Source of the DNA: Eutypa lata
Lineage: Eukaryota; Ascomycota; Sordariomycetes; Xylariales; Diatrypaceae
Assembly: GCA_022661535.1 (NCBI GenBank)
Contig: JAKULF010000018.1
Location: 496,001 to 560,000, forward strand
Direction of reading: 5' to 3'
Length of the DNA: 64,000 nt
The position numbers and the translations under genes were made by a program. Of this stretch, positions 46,809 through 60,037 are shown piece by piece. A model generated the notes under the pieces. The model did not search any database, was not told where the DNA came from, and was given only the letters and a program-made list of their open reading frames with translations. How positions within the stretch are numbered: position 1 is the stretch's first letter; every line of letters starts with the position of its first letter.

Positions 46809-48707
46809 ATGAGTTTTAATCTACAACAACCCATCAACGAAAGCAACAACATGGCCAATACCATCGTGTCTAGCATGACAACCCATCTTTTTGGAGGAGG
46901 CTTTTGGGATCCTCAGAACCGCCGATCCTGGTTAAGAGACACTATACTTGCAGAGGTACCTGAAGTGGATTTGCTTCGGCTCCTACAAATGTCAATTGAA
47001 CAAGTTGATAACCACCTACTGGAGGCAAACACGGAACCAGTGGGCTTGATGTGGCGCGAATGGTGCATCGACGCTACTATCTGGTCATGGTTTAGTCAGT
47101 TCTTCTTGCGCTACCTTTTGAATTCCTTAACTAGATGGCTAACCATATGAACAGATAAAAGTTGTAATAAGACACAAGAATTTCCATACATTGAGCCAGA
47201 ACGTTTTGCCCCACCCATCTCAGGAGAATACCGAGCGAAGTACACAGCAAAGAATGCGCCCCCCACCCAAGTGCCAGCCTTGCCGATGCGTGATTCGCCG
47301 GCACCACCAGCACCTACTCCCCTTCCGCAGCCGTACATGCAGATGCAATCACCGTTTATACCTAGTCCGGCGCCATCAGCAGCGGGTTTTCCTGCACCAA
47401 TACGGTCAGATGCAGGCCGGCAAGGTAGTGCTGCTCCATCAGGTCAACTACAGCTTGCTACTCAGCAGTCTTATGGCGCTGGTCCGACGGGGATGATGCG
47501 ATGGCAGACTGGTATCACACAAGCTGGAAATGTGAGCCAGCAGGGCTCATTTGATTGGATTAAGTCTCTCAGTGATTTGGCACAATCCGGGCAGAATACC
47601 CCAACAAAGGGGCGAGCACCTGCTGATGGACGGCTTCCGAGCTCAAAGAGACGCAGGAGAAAACGATGGGGTAATCCTATGAAGATGCCATCAAAAAGGA
47701 TTGAGGCTCAAGAACCGCTTCTACCCATGAATTCGCCCTTCATGAACACGCAGGTTAGCCCAGCACTTGGACATGGTGAACAGAAGCCTCAATCCAGTGA
47801 AGCCCCTGCAAATGATTATTATATAATGCCACAATCATTGGCTCGACAGATTTGGGAAAGCTATTTACCTAAATGGCCTACTTTCTACTGCTGTGGATAC
47901 TTTGAAGTCCCAGTTCATCCAAGTGTGGACTGCATGAAATTGGTTGCGAAGGATATTGTATTGGTTCAGAAATATATGGATCCCAATCACGTCCATGTGG
48001 CAGTTGGCTACATGACCAAACCCAACTCTGACGAAGTCTTTGGGCGTAAGCTTATAATGAGCTTTGTCGACGAGAAAGTCAAAGATGAATGCATAGCTCA
48101 TGAACGCTTATTAGTGGGCTGGAATGTCCTTTGGATGTGGTACCAGCAGACGGTCGAGTACTACGAGAATCCAGGCCCGGAGAAAAAGCTTCAGAGTCTC
48201 TTGGAAGTCACTGTACAAACGTCGAAGGTTCGGATACAGAGCGTCCTTGGAGATATCAACAAACAGCTTGGCGAATTCAAACAGCTGGTCAATAAACAAG
48301 AAGCGGAAGAGGCAGTCTCCGAGCTTGTGACAGCCGCAACTGATTTTACCGAGCAGTTGAGCGATGTTGAGAGTTGGGTTCAAGACATGACGCGTAATCC
48401 ATGCATCCAAGAAAGCCAGAGACGATCTTTTGCCGGAAAGGTCTTTTTGAGAGATGGGGACTTAAGAGGCAGAGAGCAAAAATTGGTAGAGAAAATGTAC
48501 CATGGTGCCATATCGTCAGCTACTCCAGGAGACACTCCAGCTGCTGCAGGAGGCACGAAAACAGGGGAAAGCCCGGTGCTAGGCCTTGATGCAGATGAAA
48601 ATGACATATCAATGGAGCCGGGCGTTCCATCTGGTGTTAATAACACGCATGATGACTGGGAGGATATTTCCTTAGGCAAGATGATAAAAAGGGAGAATAC
48701 GCATTGA
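46809..48707 (+). CDS. Unknown nuclear-type protein with acidic WEDI tail, copy 1
   Basis: Exons 46809-47094 and 47155-48707 encode 612 residues; the 60-bp intron has donor GTCAGT, a GCTAAC branch and acceptor CAG, and is needed to join the well-coded N terminus to the rest. The N-terminal about 95 residues start MSFNLQQ, as in the gene at 52562 (MSFNTQS). A Pro/Gln-rich linker with PAPPAPTPLPQ follows, then a basic nuclear-localisation-like cluster SSKRRRRKRW (about residue 240) and a folded-looking region (310-480, WPTFYCCGYFEVPVHPS, WNVLWMWYQQTVEYYENPG, helical KLQSLLEVTVQTSKV). Near the C terminus, SMEPGVPS is followed by DDWEDIS, shared with the gene at 60038. W-x-x-I after acidic residues fits an Atg8-interacting motif. 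After the stop, a frameshifted remnant of the paralogue tail (SGGNSPI) can be read. Function unknown. Confidence 0.7.
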
Positions 48708-50085
48708 TGTTAGACTTGCTAGAGAGCACAACTCTCGATAGTAGTGGTGGTAATAGTCCCATTCATGATATCTAGGTAAAATAAAACCATTTTACTTTCT
48801 GATGCTCTTATTTACACCTGATACTTCAGCATTAGTAAAGTGATACTCCGTAGATCTCCGTATCGTGCATGTACTTAATATGTTGTAAGCCATCATGTAA
48901 AAGCTATTGTTCAATAGACAAATGAACAGATTGATCAATTGTGTTAGTGCTTGTATTACTTTACAGCATTCTATCAACTCAAGCCCTTCTGTAGGGAAGT
49001 CATGCGATAATAACAGTTAACTAAGTTGCATCGTGTAGGCGGGATATGCAAAAAGCAAAGTAAAGCATGTACCCCTTGCGACAGGCCCAAAATTCCGGCT
49101 GGCACTTTGTGTGCACAATTGGCGTAGGCCGGAAATTCCGGCTTGCACCAATTGCGTACCAAACATCCTGGCCGAAATTTTAAGTCATGATTTTCAAGTG
49201 CATAGTGGAGTAAAAAAACTTCGGCCGGCTTTCTATCATATAAACTTGGTGCAGGCCGGAAATTCCGGCCTACACCAATTGCACACATAAAATACAGGCC
49301 CATATTTCGCAACAAAGGTCTAACGGGTCCAGCATACTGTCTACCCCTAACTAATAACCAATGCACATGCAACGCTAGAAGATAGGAGTTTGGATTATCT
49401 ATTTGAACGGAGTTGATTATCACGTTACAATTCACAAATTTATGGAGCATGTCACGTATCTTCTACTCAGTGGAATCTGGATAGAACGAAGGGGTGTTGT
49501 AGTAGATAGGAATGACTAGAGGGGGGATCTCTCTGAGAGTGCTAGGGTGGACGACAAGAGAACAATAAGGGGCAGACCGGAACAATGGATTGACACCATC
49601 AACAGTATATACTGACGCGGAACAGTCGAATATGCGAGCGAGTAGACGTATCGCATTGCAAGCATGGAGGTTGTAGGCTAGGAAACCTGTAGGTGTGGCT
49701 CGTATGTAGGGGCTATTATAGGATGTGTAGACCTTTCATCATGGGTTGGAACCCTTTGATAGGCGGGTAATCGATCGAGGACGTTCGGGGAGTAGTGAAG
49801 GTGCGGCAATATGGAGGAGGAGGGGTCGGCCGGGCATTCTAAGGAAACCCGTCACTATAAGGTCATTGTTAACAAGGCTCACCTAGAAAGACATAGGGGA
49901 TTAAAGGTCACATGGCAAGAAGAACGACAGATGGCAGGAAACCAAGTCTATTCATCGGTTAATCTACCAAAATAACACCAATTAGTGTCAAGTGCGCATA
50001 TTGCGGAATCCTTCGCGAGTTGGCGTTGAGTACAACAGACCAACCATGAAGGAAACAAGGACTGTATCATTTAGTCCGGTCAAAT
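48708..50085. other. 3' flank with shared UTR and palindromic repeats
   Basis: 1.4 kb. The segment 48740-48900 is similar to 61930-62075 (for example ACTCCGTAGATCT and TGTTGTAAGCCATCA in both), so the 3' flanks of the two WEDI-tail genes are related. Palindromic repeats lie at 49087-49281. The rest, to 50085, has no gene. Confidence 0.6.
49087..49281. repeat. Palindromic GGCCGGAA-A-TTCCGGCC repeat cluster, copy 1
   Basis: Two full palindromes with 17-bp cores at 49127-49143 and 49254-49270. The second extends to 33 bp (49246-49278) with arms TTGGTGCA and TACACCAA and a single mismatch. Partial copies lie at 49090-49100, 49169-49178 and 49221-49230 (CGGCCG-containing half sites). The centre-to-centre distance of the full copies is 127 bp. 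The same family recurs at 62267-63192 behind the paralogous gene. Confidence 0.85.
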
Positions 50086-52167
<2,082 letters not shown>

Positions 52168-52561
52168 CTTGTGATGCTAATGTTGTTGTTGATGATGATG
52201 GTGAAAGTGGGAAATGGGAAAGGGAAAGTTGTTGTGGGTGGATCAACAGTAAGCCTTGAAATGGTTGCCTTGGGCAGCTTAGGCATGGGGCTAATAGGTA
52301 GGTGGCCATACATATCTGTGTCTCAGGCACCTAAATTAACTACATACACGTCTACCATGCTTAGATCAAAACTTCTTATGCTACTTAGGTACCCGAGTAC
52401 TGTAAGTAGGTAACCCAGTGCTGCAAGTAGGTAGGTACCTGAGGAAATCCAATTCCTGGAATACATCTCCGTTGAAAAATTCCTAACAAAGGACAACACT
52501 CCTACACCGTCATAACCATCATCACCATCCTCATATTATTGACAATTTCATCTCTGCAAAT
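52168..52561. promoter_or_regulatory. Divergent promoter of zinc-knuckle and USP-like genes
   Basis: 394 bp between two start codons. Repeated TAGGTA/GGTACC elements lie at 52384-52440 (for example GTAGGTAGGTACCTGAGG). CT-rich leader before 52562. Co-regulation of the two genes is possible. Confidence 0.45.
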
Positions 52562-54397
52562 ATGTCTTTCAACACCCAAAGTAATATTTTACAATTCCAA
52601 GACCTTCGAGACAATAATGACCTTGATATTACCAATTCACTCCTCCAAAAGACTTGGCCTGGAGCTGTTGGTGAAACAGCAGATTGGCCAGGACTGTGTG
52701 CACTGCTGGTTATCGTCCGTCAAATATATAGTATGATGCCTTCAAACCTCCGTGTCAGAGATGAGAATAGGAAGCAGGAAACCACAAACCCTATCCTGAA
52801 GCTCGCCTGGATGCCTGTACCTAAGGCGATGACATCGGAATATTCATCCCTGTGGAAGGTTGTACGCCAAATGCTACACCCATACCCAAGCAAGCCTCTG
52901 CCCACACTGTGGGGACTCTTCACCAGTAGCATCATGACAGATACTTTGTGGTCTCGCGAAGAGTTCCTGCTAAAAGACCAACGCTATCTTTCAAGGCCAG
53001 CCTCGGCTGGTGAAGAGTGTCAGTGGGAGAGGGGTATATCCGACCACCCAAAAGCCGACCTGGCTCAGAGAAGCTTGATTATCTACGATGGTTCTAATAG
53101 TCTCTCTGAGGTAATAGCTAGCATATTTGGGATATACGGTCCAAATGACGATGAAATCGACCCCTCGAAGACTCACGACGTTATGATATTATTCAACCGC
53201 CCTATGTTTATCAGAGTCCTTTATCACCCGAGAGAGAATACCGAAACGCACCGGTTTAAAGACCTTCTGACTATCAATTTCGAGGTACAAGAGATGGAAA
53301 ATAACGGTGGCGATGGATCCAAGGCTGTCTGGGTGCAACACCAATACGTACTGATAGCTACTGCACGCCCTGATCCAGAAAATTCGGGTAGAGATTTCGT
53401 GAGGCTCTATAACTTGGATGGATACATAATTCCACCCGAGGGTATGAAGGGATCGCCAATCTTGTCTCCATCCTGGCAAGTAGGTACATCAAGCCAAGCC
53501 TATCTCCTCGTATATGCGAGAACGAGCCCGCAGGTCAAGATTCCTCCACAAAATATGGACGAGACTAGGAAAATACCCCAGAGAATCAGAGACTACCAAC
53601 AAGTTATTGACTTGCTAGGTGGAGGCTAGACCATCGAAAGTACTCCATCTGGTTTGACTGTACGTGCTACATCCCAACAAGATCTTTTCGAGACAAGGGC
53701 AGATAAGGGCCGGGAAGGGGGCTTGGCTGTAAGCTCCACGGAGATAACAGAAAAACTCTTGAAAGCTAGTTTGCAGCTGGACACAACAGCTGAAAAATCG
53801 GGTACGCCAATGTCAATAGATCCCGCGCCGCCATCGTCGCAGCCGAGTCAATTCTTGCGCTCAGACAATCTCCAATTGGGTTCTGGGGAACTAGGCTTCG
53901 GCTCGACTCCTGGTTTCCAAGATACAAGGCGCCTTCTACCAACTTCCACTCAACTACCGAGGCACGAGAACATGAGTTCATATCGTCCCAAGACTTCTGG
54001 GGACCAAATACCAGCCTTATTGAGAGATCAGGTCCAACCACGTACGCACTCTAGGTACCACCCCACACCCAGAACGTCCATGGATTCAGCCTCGGGAGAT
54101 GCCATCAAGGATGATGAGCAAGGTTACATCGTTAATACGCAAAGAGGGCCTCAAGCTGGGCCACAGACGCGAACGACACCAACGAGGGACCTAAGGTGGG
54201 ACTATCAATACCAAGAAGATGAGGTCGTGCCGCGTACAGACTCGCAATTAGCTCTCCTTGCTGAAGAACACAGTGGGTCATTATGTGAAGAACCGGAACG
54301 AGGAAACAAGACTCGTTCCTCAAGCAAAAGACCTGTGCCTTCCGGGCCAAGAGGGGATCCCAAGCCCAGCAAGAAACGCCGGAAATCATCCATTTAG
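52562..54397 (+). CDS. Degenerate ubiquitin-protease-like protein, in-frame stop at 53627
   Basis: The first open part, 52562-53629, encodes 355 residues from MSFNTQS. The C-terminal half reads like the end of a USP domain: HDVMILFNRPMFIRVLYHP where LPxxLxIxLxR is expected, then QHQYVLIATARPDPE and GRDFVRLYNLDGYIIPPE at the HxGHY/FNDxxV positions, and SSQAYLLVYAR at the YxLFYxR end. The catalytic His of GHY is replaced (Arg-Asp-Phe), and no clear Cys box is present; WPGLC near residue 49 is only a candidate. After TAG 53627-53629 the same frame continues for 255 codons, a disordered Ser/Pro/Gln-rich tail ending in a nuclear-localisation-like KPSKKRRK cluster. Either the stop is a nonsense mutation, or the tail is reached by readthrough. 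No plausible intron removes the TAG. The USP relation is inference. Confidence 0.55.
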
Positions 54398-55483
54398 TCG
54401 TCCAATGCCGTGCTTCTAGGACATCGATCACGAAAAGATGCAAGTGGCTCATAGTCACGATAAGAGCAAGGGCCATCTTAGCTCAGCCACATCACATCCA
54501 TAGACACATACAAGTACTGAGGCAAACATAGCCGAAGTCACCATAGCTTGTTTAAATAACGAGGTAAACCGAATGGCTGATCATCCATCAAAGGAGTCTA
54601 GCCAGTGTTCAGCCAAAGAGTTGTATAACAAACGTACTCTGGTCTAATTCATTGGTATTCTATACGCCACCTGTATCATAGATTAATCCTAGATTACCTG
54701 TAGATTCCTGTCCCTGTGTTTACTGCTATTGCGTGGACGGTGATTGTATCAATAGGCTCCAGTATCACATCACCATTTCTCAGCACCAGCATGGCATACC
54801 AAACTAATTACGTAGCAAATGCCGACGAGGGAGGTTGAAAGAACTGGAGGACGCCGAGGGAGACGTTGGTAGGCCGGTGTAAGACGTAATCAGATTAGGT
54901 GAGTCTAACCAGCGAAGTATCATGTAAGTACATTCTAGATAATGTACAAGGAATCGCTAAGCTCTAACAAGATGATGCTCAATTTGACATGAATGCAGTG
55001 TTCTGAAGGAATGATCATCTGTAGAGAAATAAACTAACCACCATTGGATGAATGAAATGACGGTTGGACTCTAGACAAAGATTTGAAGGTCCAGCAATCG
55101 TTGACTTACTCCATGATGTGACTTATCTTTGTTGGCCAGGTATGCAATTTGTAAGGTGCAAGGCTGGGCTGCTGAGCTCAGTGTAACCTACTTATTGGTA
55201 GGTAGGTACCTAAGTCCAGAACAACAACAATTATCCACCCAATTCACTTTCCTCTTTTTATCTCAGGTTTGAAGGGTTGCCTGGAACACTGTAAATCTGT
55301 AAATGCGACCAATCTTTAATTATTCTGCATCTTTCAACATTCACATTCCCATACTCCCACACTCAACTTTCCACTTCTAACCACACTACCATATTTCTAT
55401 TTGCAAGCAATCTGCAACTTCGCAAATGAAATATCCCACAAGTTTGCAGCATCACGTACAATCTCTCTTCAAGATCCGCGAAA
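54398..55483. other. Intergenic region upstream of helicase-like paralogue B
   Basis: 1.1 kb without a gene. TTGGTAGGTAGGTACCTAAG at 55195-55214 is the same promoter-region element as upstream of neighbours. CT/CA-rich leader 55300-55483. Confidence 0.4.
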
Positions 55484-57775
55484 ATGCAATCATTCCCTGC
55501 GCGTCAGGCCATCAAGGAATGGCTTGACAAACCTAACTTTGTTGGCATCAGCGCCGTGCATATTGAGGGACAACTCCTAGCCAAGGAAAGGGCAAGCCTA
55601 GTCGATGCAATCTGGAGCGATGTATTATCGACACACCCCGCTGCCAAGGCAGTATATACCTTGGGTACAAAGTATGATCAATCGGAGGCCCTAATTTATT
55701 ACTTCGATAAAAAGTCCGACACCAACTTGGCGTTTCCCTTCTCTCGCGAAATGCCAGCCCCAGACAAGTTTGAGCCCGGGAACCTAGCCATAGTTACTTA
55801 CGAAGAAACCAACGCATCTCTAGATGATGTTAACGAAGCCCGCGAGAAATGCCTTGGCAAGATTTTTACTTTCTTCGTTGACCTCGGCGTTGCTCCTACC
55901 ATTCAATGCGAATTGATGCTTGGTAGGTTGATCCGATTCATCCGAGAATTGGTGCGTCCCAAGGGTGACGGTGGAAACGAGCATCAATCTCGTATCAATC
56001 TCGTAACCATGGGCGCGGGTGAATGGGGCCATGTCTCTGAAGCGTTTTATCGATTCCTCCACGTCAAGACTATGACAGTTAGTCTCAAGACAGACCCTTC
56101 GATGGATGAATTCAAAGAGATTGAAATCTCAGGAAGCCATTCGCAACAAACTAGCCACGTGGTAGAGATAGTCATGAAGGCCCGCAATTTATTCCAGGAG
56201 AACCATGAGCCCTCAATGTTGTCCGCGAAGAGCGATGGGATTACAGAGGGGGCAGATTCTCGAGCCAAGAGCAGAACAGGACCCCTCATCGTCTTGTTCA
56301 TGAATTATCCTGAAGCGCTAAATATTATGCACACGGCTTTTGGCAGCGATGAACTCCCGAATAACTTCTACAAGACCCTCAGTCTTGACAAGGAAGTCAA
56401 ATCCATTCAAGACATCCAAGAAAATAACGACGTGGCTTTGCTCATAGTCGAGCCGAACTTCCCCTGCGTTGTGGGAGAATTGCCCATCACGACTGTTGTG
56501 TCTACGGGAACCAAGGCACAGATGACGTTCGACAAAAATTCCAGTCAGTTCATTATGGACTACGCCAAACCATTATCTCAAAGCGAGCTTCGTCGTCAGC
56601 GCCTCTGGATGGAAAAGGCCAAAGGCACACAGCACGGTGTCCCCACATACTACACCATGTACTCGCTTGACGACGTTCAGAAGAGGCCGGATAGTGCAGA
56701 GGGCCCGCTTGATGGGGAGCTTCTTGTTCTTCTATTCTGGGCTATTTGGCATTGGCCTGAGCGTGAGGTTGCTCTGACACCTATACCTATCCTGAAAGCC
56801 CTTGAGGTAGAAAAAGTCCTAGAAATGTGGCGTCGTCTCCGAGCTATGAACATCATCCAGACAGGCTCGGCTGCGAAGACTTGGAAGCCAAACCAAGAAA
56901 TTGCTCCGCTGGTCGCACGTTACCTTAACCCGGAGATCAACTTACGAGCGAGCATCCACGTTGCCGTCATGATTGCCCATGCTCACCGACTGTTTCGTAC
57001 GGAGATGCTGAGTGTCAAGGCTGCTAGAATAATTACCAGGTTTGCTGCCATTATCGGCTGCCATTTACCCACATTGGTAACACCAGATTTCGTTCGAATT
57101 GAAAATGAGCAGACATCATTTCCTGATCTGATTAAACAAGTTCGGGGGGACAGTTCTGGTGTTGGCAAGCTTCTAGCAGACCATGGATCTCTTTGGTTGG
57201 CCCTCGGACTGTGGCAACAAGTCCAAGACTCAGGAGAGCTCAACATGAAAGGCCCGAGGTCATACATAACCATAGCCCAACACAACGTGCGACTGAACAA
57301 AGTGTGTATCTCTGAGGTGGCAAAAATATCGAACAGGCTGGATATGTCACTCAATCTTCCTAATGACGACAACGAAGTTGAGTCCGAGAAGACTATGCTG
57401 AGCGATAAGGAAATCGAGAAAGTTAATGAAATTCTCCTCGACTCTTGGATGCACCAATTGGTGTTGTTTCCTTATGCTAAAGATTTGAGTCCTGTCGATC
57501 TCATTTCATTACGCCCGGTCGACTGTGAATTCCCGCAGACAGTCTCCCTGGACTGGGTCAGGAAGAAAAACAATGGCAACCGAAGCTCTGGTCCTGACGG
57601 GTTTGCTGCCATATACTTCAATCTACTAAGGGATAAAACGAATGGACTACTAGTCCCTCTGGAACTTACACTTGTCCCCGATGCAGCCTTTGCTAAGCTG
57701 AAGCAGCGGTTAGGAACTCTAGTCCCCGCTCTCACCACTATCTACCCGGTGCCTACAGACTACACAGATCCATAG
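55484..57775 (+). CDS. Pseudo-DEAH helicase-like protein, paralogue B
   Basis: A 763-residue single-exon paralogue of the gene at 40675, aligned over its whole length (GIS-VHI-GQ, PAAK-VY, GELPITTVVSTG, LSQSELRRQRLWME and AHAHRL are shared). The helicase layout is again visible with degenerate motifs: HIEGQLLAKERASLV (26-40) at Walker A, even without the Lys-Thr of copy A; FTFFVDLGVAPTIQCELMLG (128-147) at motif II; LVTMGAGE (173-180) at motif III; LIVLFMNYPEALNIM (268-282) opening RecA2; LLIVEPNFPCVVGELPI (319-335) at motif V; and SELRRQRLWMEKA (367-379) at motif VI. The winged-helix-like part follows (GPLDGELLVLLFWAIWHWP). Copy B has an extra about 40-residue insert before RecA2. I expect a nucleotide-independent scaffold or RNA-binding protein derived from a helicase. 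Both copies are complete, so they are maintained. Confidence 0.65.
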   Translation: MQSFPARQAIKEWLDKPNFVGISAVHIEGQLLAKERASLVDAIWSDVLSTHPAAKAVYTLGTKYDQSEALIYYFDKKSDTNLAFPFSREMPAPDKFEPGNLAIVTYEETNASLDDVNEAREKCLGKIFTFFVDLGVAPTIQCELMLGRLIRFIRELVRPKGDGGNEHQSRINLVTMGAGEWGHVSEAFYRFLHVKTMTVSLKTDPSMDEFKEIEISGSHSQQTSHVVEIVMKARNLFQENHEPSMLSAKSDGITEGADSRAKSRTGPLIVLFMNYPEALNIMHTAFGSDELPNNFYKTLSLDKEVKSIQDIQENNDVALLIVEPNFPCVVGELPITTVVSTGTKAQMTFDKNSSQFIMDYAKPLSQSELRRQRLWMEKAKGTQHGVPTYYTMYSLDDVQKRPDSAEGPLDGELLVLLFWAIWHWPEREVALTPIPILKALEVEKVLEMWRRLRAMNIIQTGSAAKTWKPNQEIAPLVARYLNPEINLRASIHVAVMIAHAHRLFRTEMLSVKAARIITRFAAIIGCHLPTLVTPDFVRIENEQTSFPDLIKQVRGDSSGVGKLLADHGSLWLALGLWQQVQDSGELNMKGPRSYITIAQHNVRLNKVCISEVAKISNRLDMSLNLPNDDNEVESEKTMLSDKEIEKVNEILLDSWMHQLVLFPYAKDLSPVDLISLRPVDCEFPQTVSLDWVRKKNNGNRSSGPDGFAAIYFNLLRDKTNGLLVPLELTLVPDAAFAKLKQRLGTLVPALTTIYPVPTDYTDP

Positions 57776-60037
57776 ATTAGCATACCAATGTATAATGACA
57801 AGAACTTTGTAACCTGCTCTTAAGTACGTGTGATCTGCAATTGTAGTGTCGTAGATCGCTTGTGACCATCTAGTCCCTTTGATAACTCTATAGCGCTGCT
57901 TCAGCTAGAAGACATGATGTATCTATTACGAAAGGTGCTCCTGAAGTACTAGGGGGGAGGGGCCAGGGACGAATTTACGCTATGAGCTAAGGCTGGCAAG
58001 TAACGCAACATAAGTCACCGTATATACACCGATTAATGTACACCACCTTAACCAACTTATCAATATCGATTTTTTCGATATTGTAATTATTACAACGTAA
58101 TGCATTAATATTAACCTTAATATTTATATATAAATATTAAATATGGCTTAATTAACCCGTTATTAATGTTTATTATATAATTATATGATATTATTAACAA
58201 ATAGCTTATTTAATACCGCCATTGCCGGAATACCGAAGATAATTACCGAGCTTCGAAGTATTAGGTAATCCGTAAGGTCAATGACGGTATGGCTAAAACA
58301 CCAAAAAACGAAGTTACGATAGTTATTTTCGGCTTCACTTTGACTCTTATTATACCCCGGTCACTTATGCAATACGTATAATACATTATGCAACATATCC
58401 ATTTTCGTTTACCGCAACTTACCAAATCGAAGGTGCCGGTGCATTATAAATAACGCAACTTATATGGTCGGGTGGTGGAGTGTATTGCGTTATTTGCCAG
58501 CTTGTATAAGCTATACTTAGCGGTACAGTTTGTATAAATCGTTCATGGCAGATGTTGCATTCCTTCGCAACCTACTTCAGTTTATGGCAATGGTGCCGAC
58601 GGGGCAACCAGGTATTTATTCATGTACCTTCGATGCAATAAATGGTTGCTTTATCATGAGAAACAGGGAGAATGTTCTATTGTAAAACGGCACCATAAAT
58701 TGAAGCGACGTGGACTATCAGCAACACTGAACATCGTAACATAATATTCACACAAATCAGAATGTTGTGGTGGGTAGTAGCGTGGTTGGTTAGGATATGA
58801 CCTTATGTCAAAAAATGAGGAAGACGTGACATAGAGTCTTGAAGGTCTATACGTATTCTGCTACATCTAGAAACGACTTGATTCCACTTAGTCATGGAGA
58901 CACTGCATAATTACTGCCCTGAGGGTCGCTGAGAATTACTGGTTAGACTTCACTACCGTATGGTGACATCTTACCATCTGCTCTTGGTAGCAAGATGGAC
59001 ATGTATAGTAATAATACACCAATAGAGCCGGCTCGATAATATTGTAGGAGGCGAGTGAATAGAGATGTTACGATTACCTCTGAAAGTGCCGTGTTACTAA
59101 ACTTACATGTAAATTGGAACTTGGTCCTGTCATAACCATAGTCTCTCGTACTAACACGAATGCCAGAGCTACTCAGGGGCTTAAGGGGTTTGAGGAACAA
59201 GGCCCAGAAAGAATGGTAATCGGGGGTTGGGCTCATCTTAGTGCCATCACGATGGAATTTATTACAAGGGGTTAGTCCCTTAAACTAAACACACCTGGTC
59301 TGAGGATATTAGATCTACGTAAAAAGTACATCGGTTGTTATGCTTACGTATCAAGGTGTGGTTGGATAGTGGGGATCTAGGTCGAACTACCTGTGGCATC
59401 GAAGTAGAAGAGATAAGAGGGAACAACATCACCATATGGGAAGGAAACTTGCAGTATCATCAATGCCACGAAACCAATGTGTGCTTTAACATTCACTACA
59501 AGAGTTCAAGGAAAGAAGATGGGCAACAGGAAAATGATTCAATCTAAGGTATTATAATAAGTTACATATGTTAAGGGTGGGGTATGGATGGTCAGATTGA
59601 CCTGCATTCGTGTAGGTTGATTTGAGGGAGGTAAAAGATGTTGTATGTTCTATGTAAGTCTACCTACATTGACGGTTAGAGACCCGTCAAGACTGTACAT
59701 ATAAGGCCTGGTCGTTCGCACCTGCCATCAAGGTACATACGTAATGCCATTAAAACTTTAGCCATTCATCTGATTAGATTAGCCAATAAGCTATGTAACT
59801 AGGTACCTAGCAGCCTATGTACCTACATATGTAGGTATGTAGGTAACCATCTAGCAACGCTGCCAAATTTCAACCTTTTTGCAACCACTACCATTACTAG
59901 TACAACAATCACTACCATAAATACTACTATTCTGTTATTTGCGCAATCAAGCCAGTTTCAGAACCATCCTATCCCAATAACAACATTACCGAATCAATTG
60001 AAACCTTTAATTGGGATCACATTCAACAGATCCCCAA
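57776..60037. other. Intergenic region with AT-rich island
   Basis: 2.3 kb between paralogue B and the following gene. It contains an AT-rich island (58070-58225), further AT-rich sequence to about 58500, and small frames (58943-59236 minus, 59335-59547 plus) without convincing features. GTAGGTA/TACCTA tracts lie at 59796-59845, upstream of the next gene. Confidence 0.45.
58070..58225. repeat. AT-rich island with 24-bp perfect palindrome
   Basis: About 155 bp of almost pure A+T with TTAATA/TATTAA repeats. A perfect 24-bp palindrome lies at 58117-58140 (centre TATATA), and a 15-bp odd palindrome TTGTAAT-T-ATTACAA lies at about 58081-58095. The composition differs sharply from the flanks and fits a decayed (RIP-mutated) repeat. 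Confidence 0.7.

Noticed and set aside
48974..49450. 158-codon minus-strand frame over the first palindrome cluster
   Set aside because: Peptides such as GVGRNFRP recur wherever the palindrome occurs, so the frame is a shadow of the repeat.
59335..59547. 70-codon plus-strand frame resembling part of a small protein
   Set aside because: No signal peptide, no supporting exon and poor context; also a 97-codon minus-strand frame nearby (58943-59236) with equally weak evidence.
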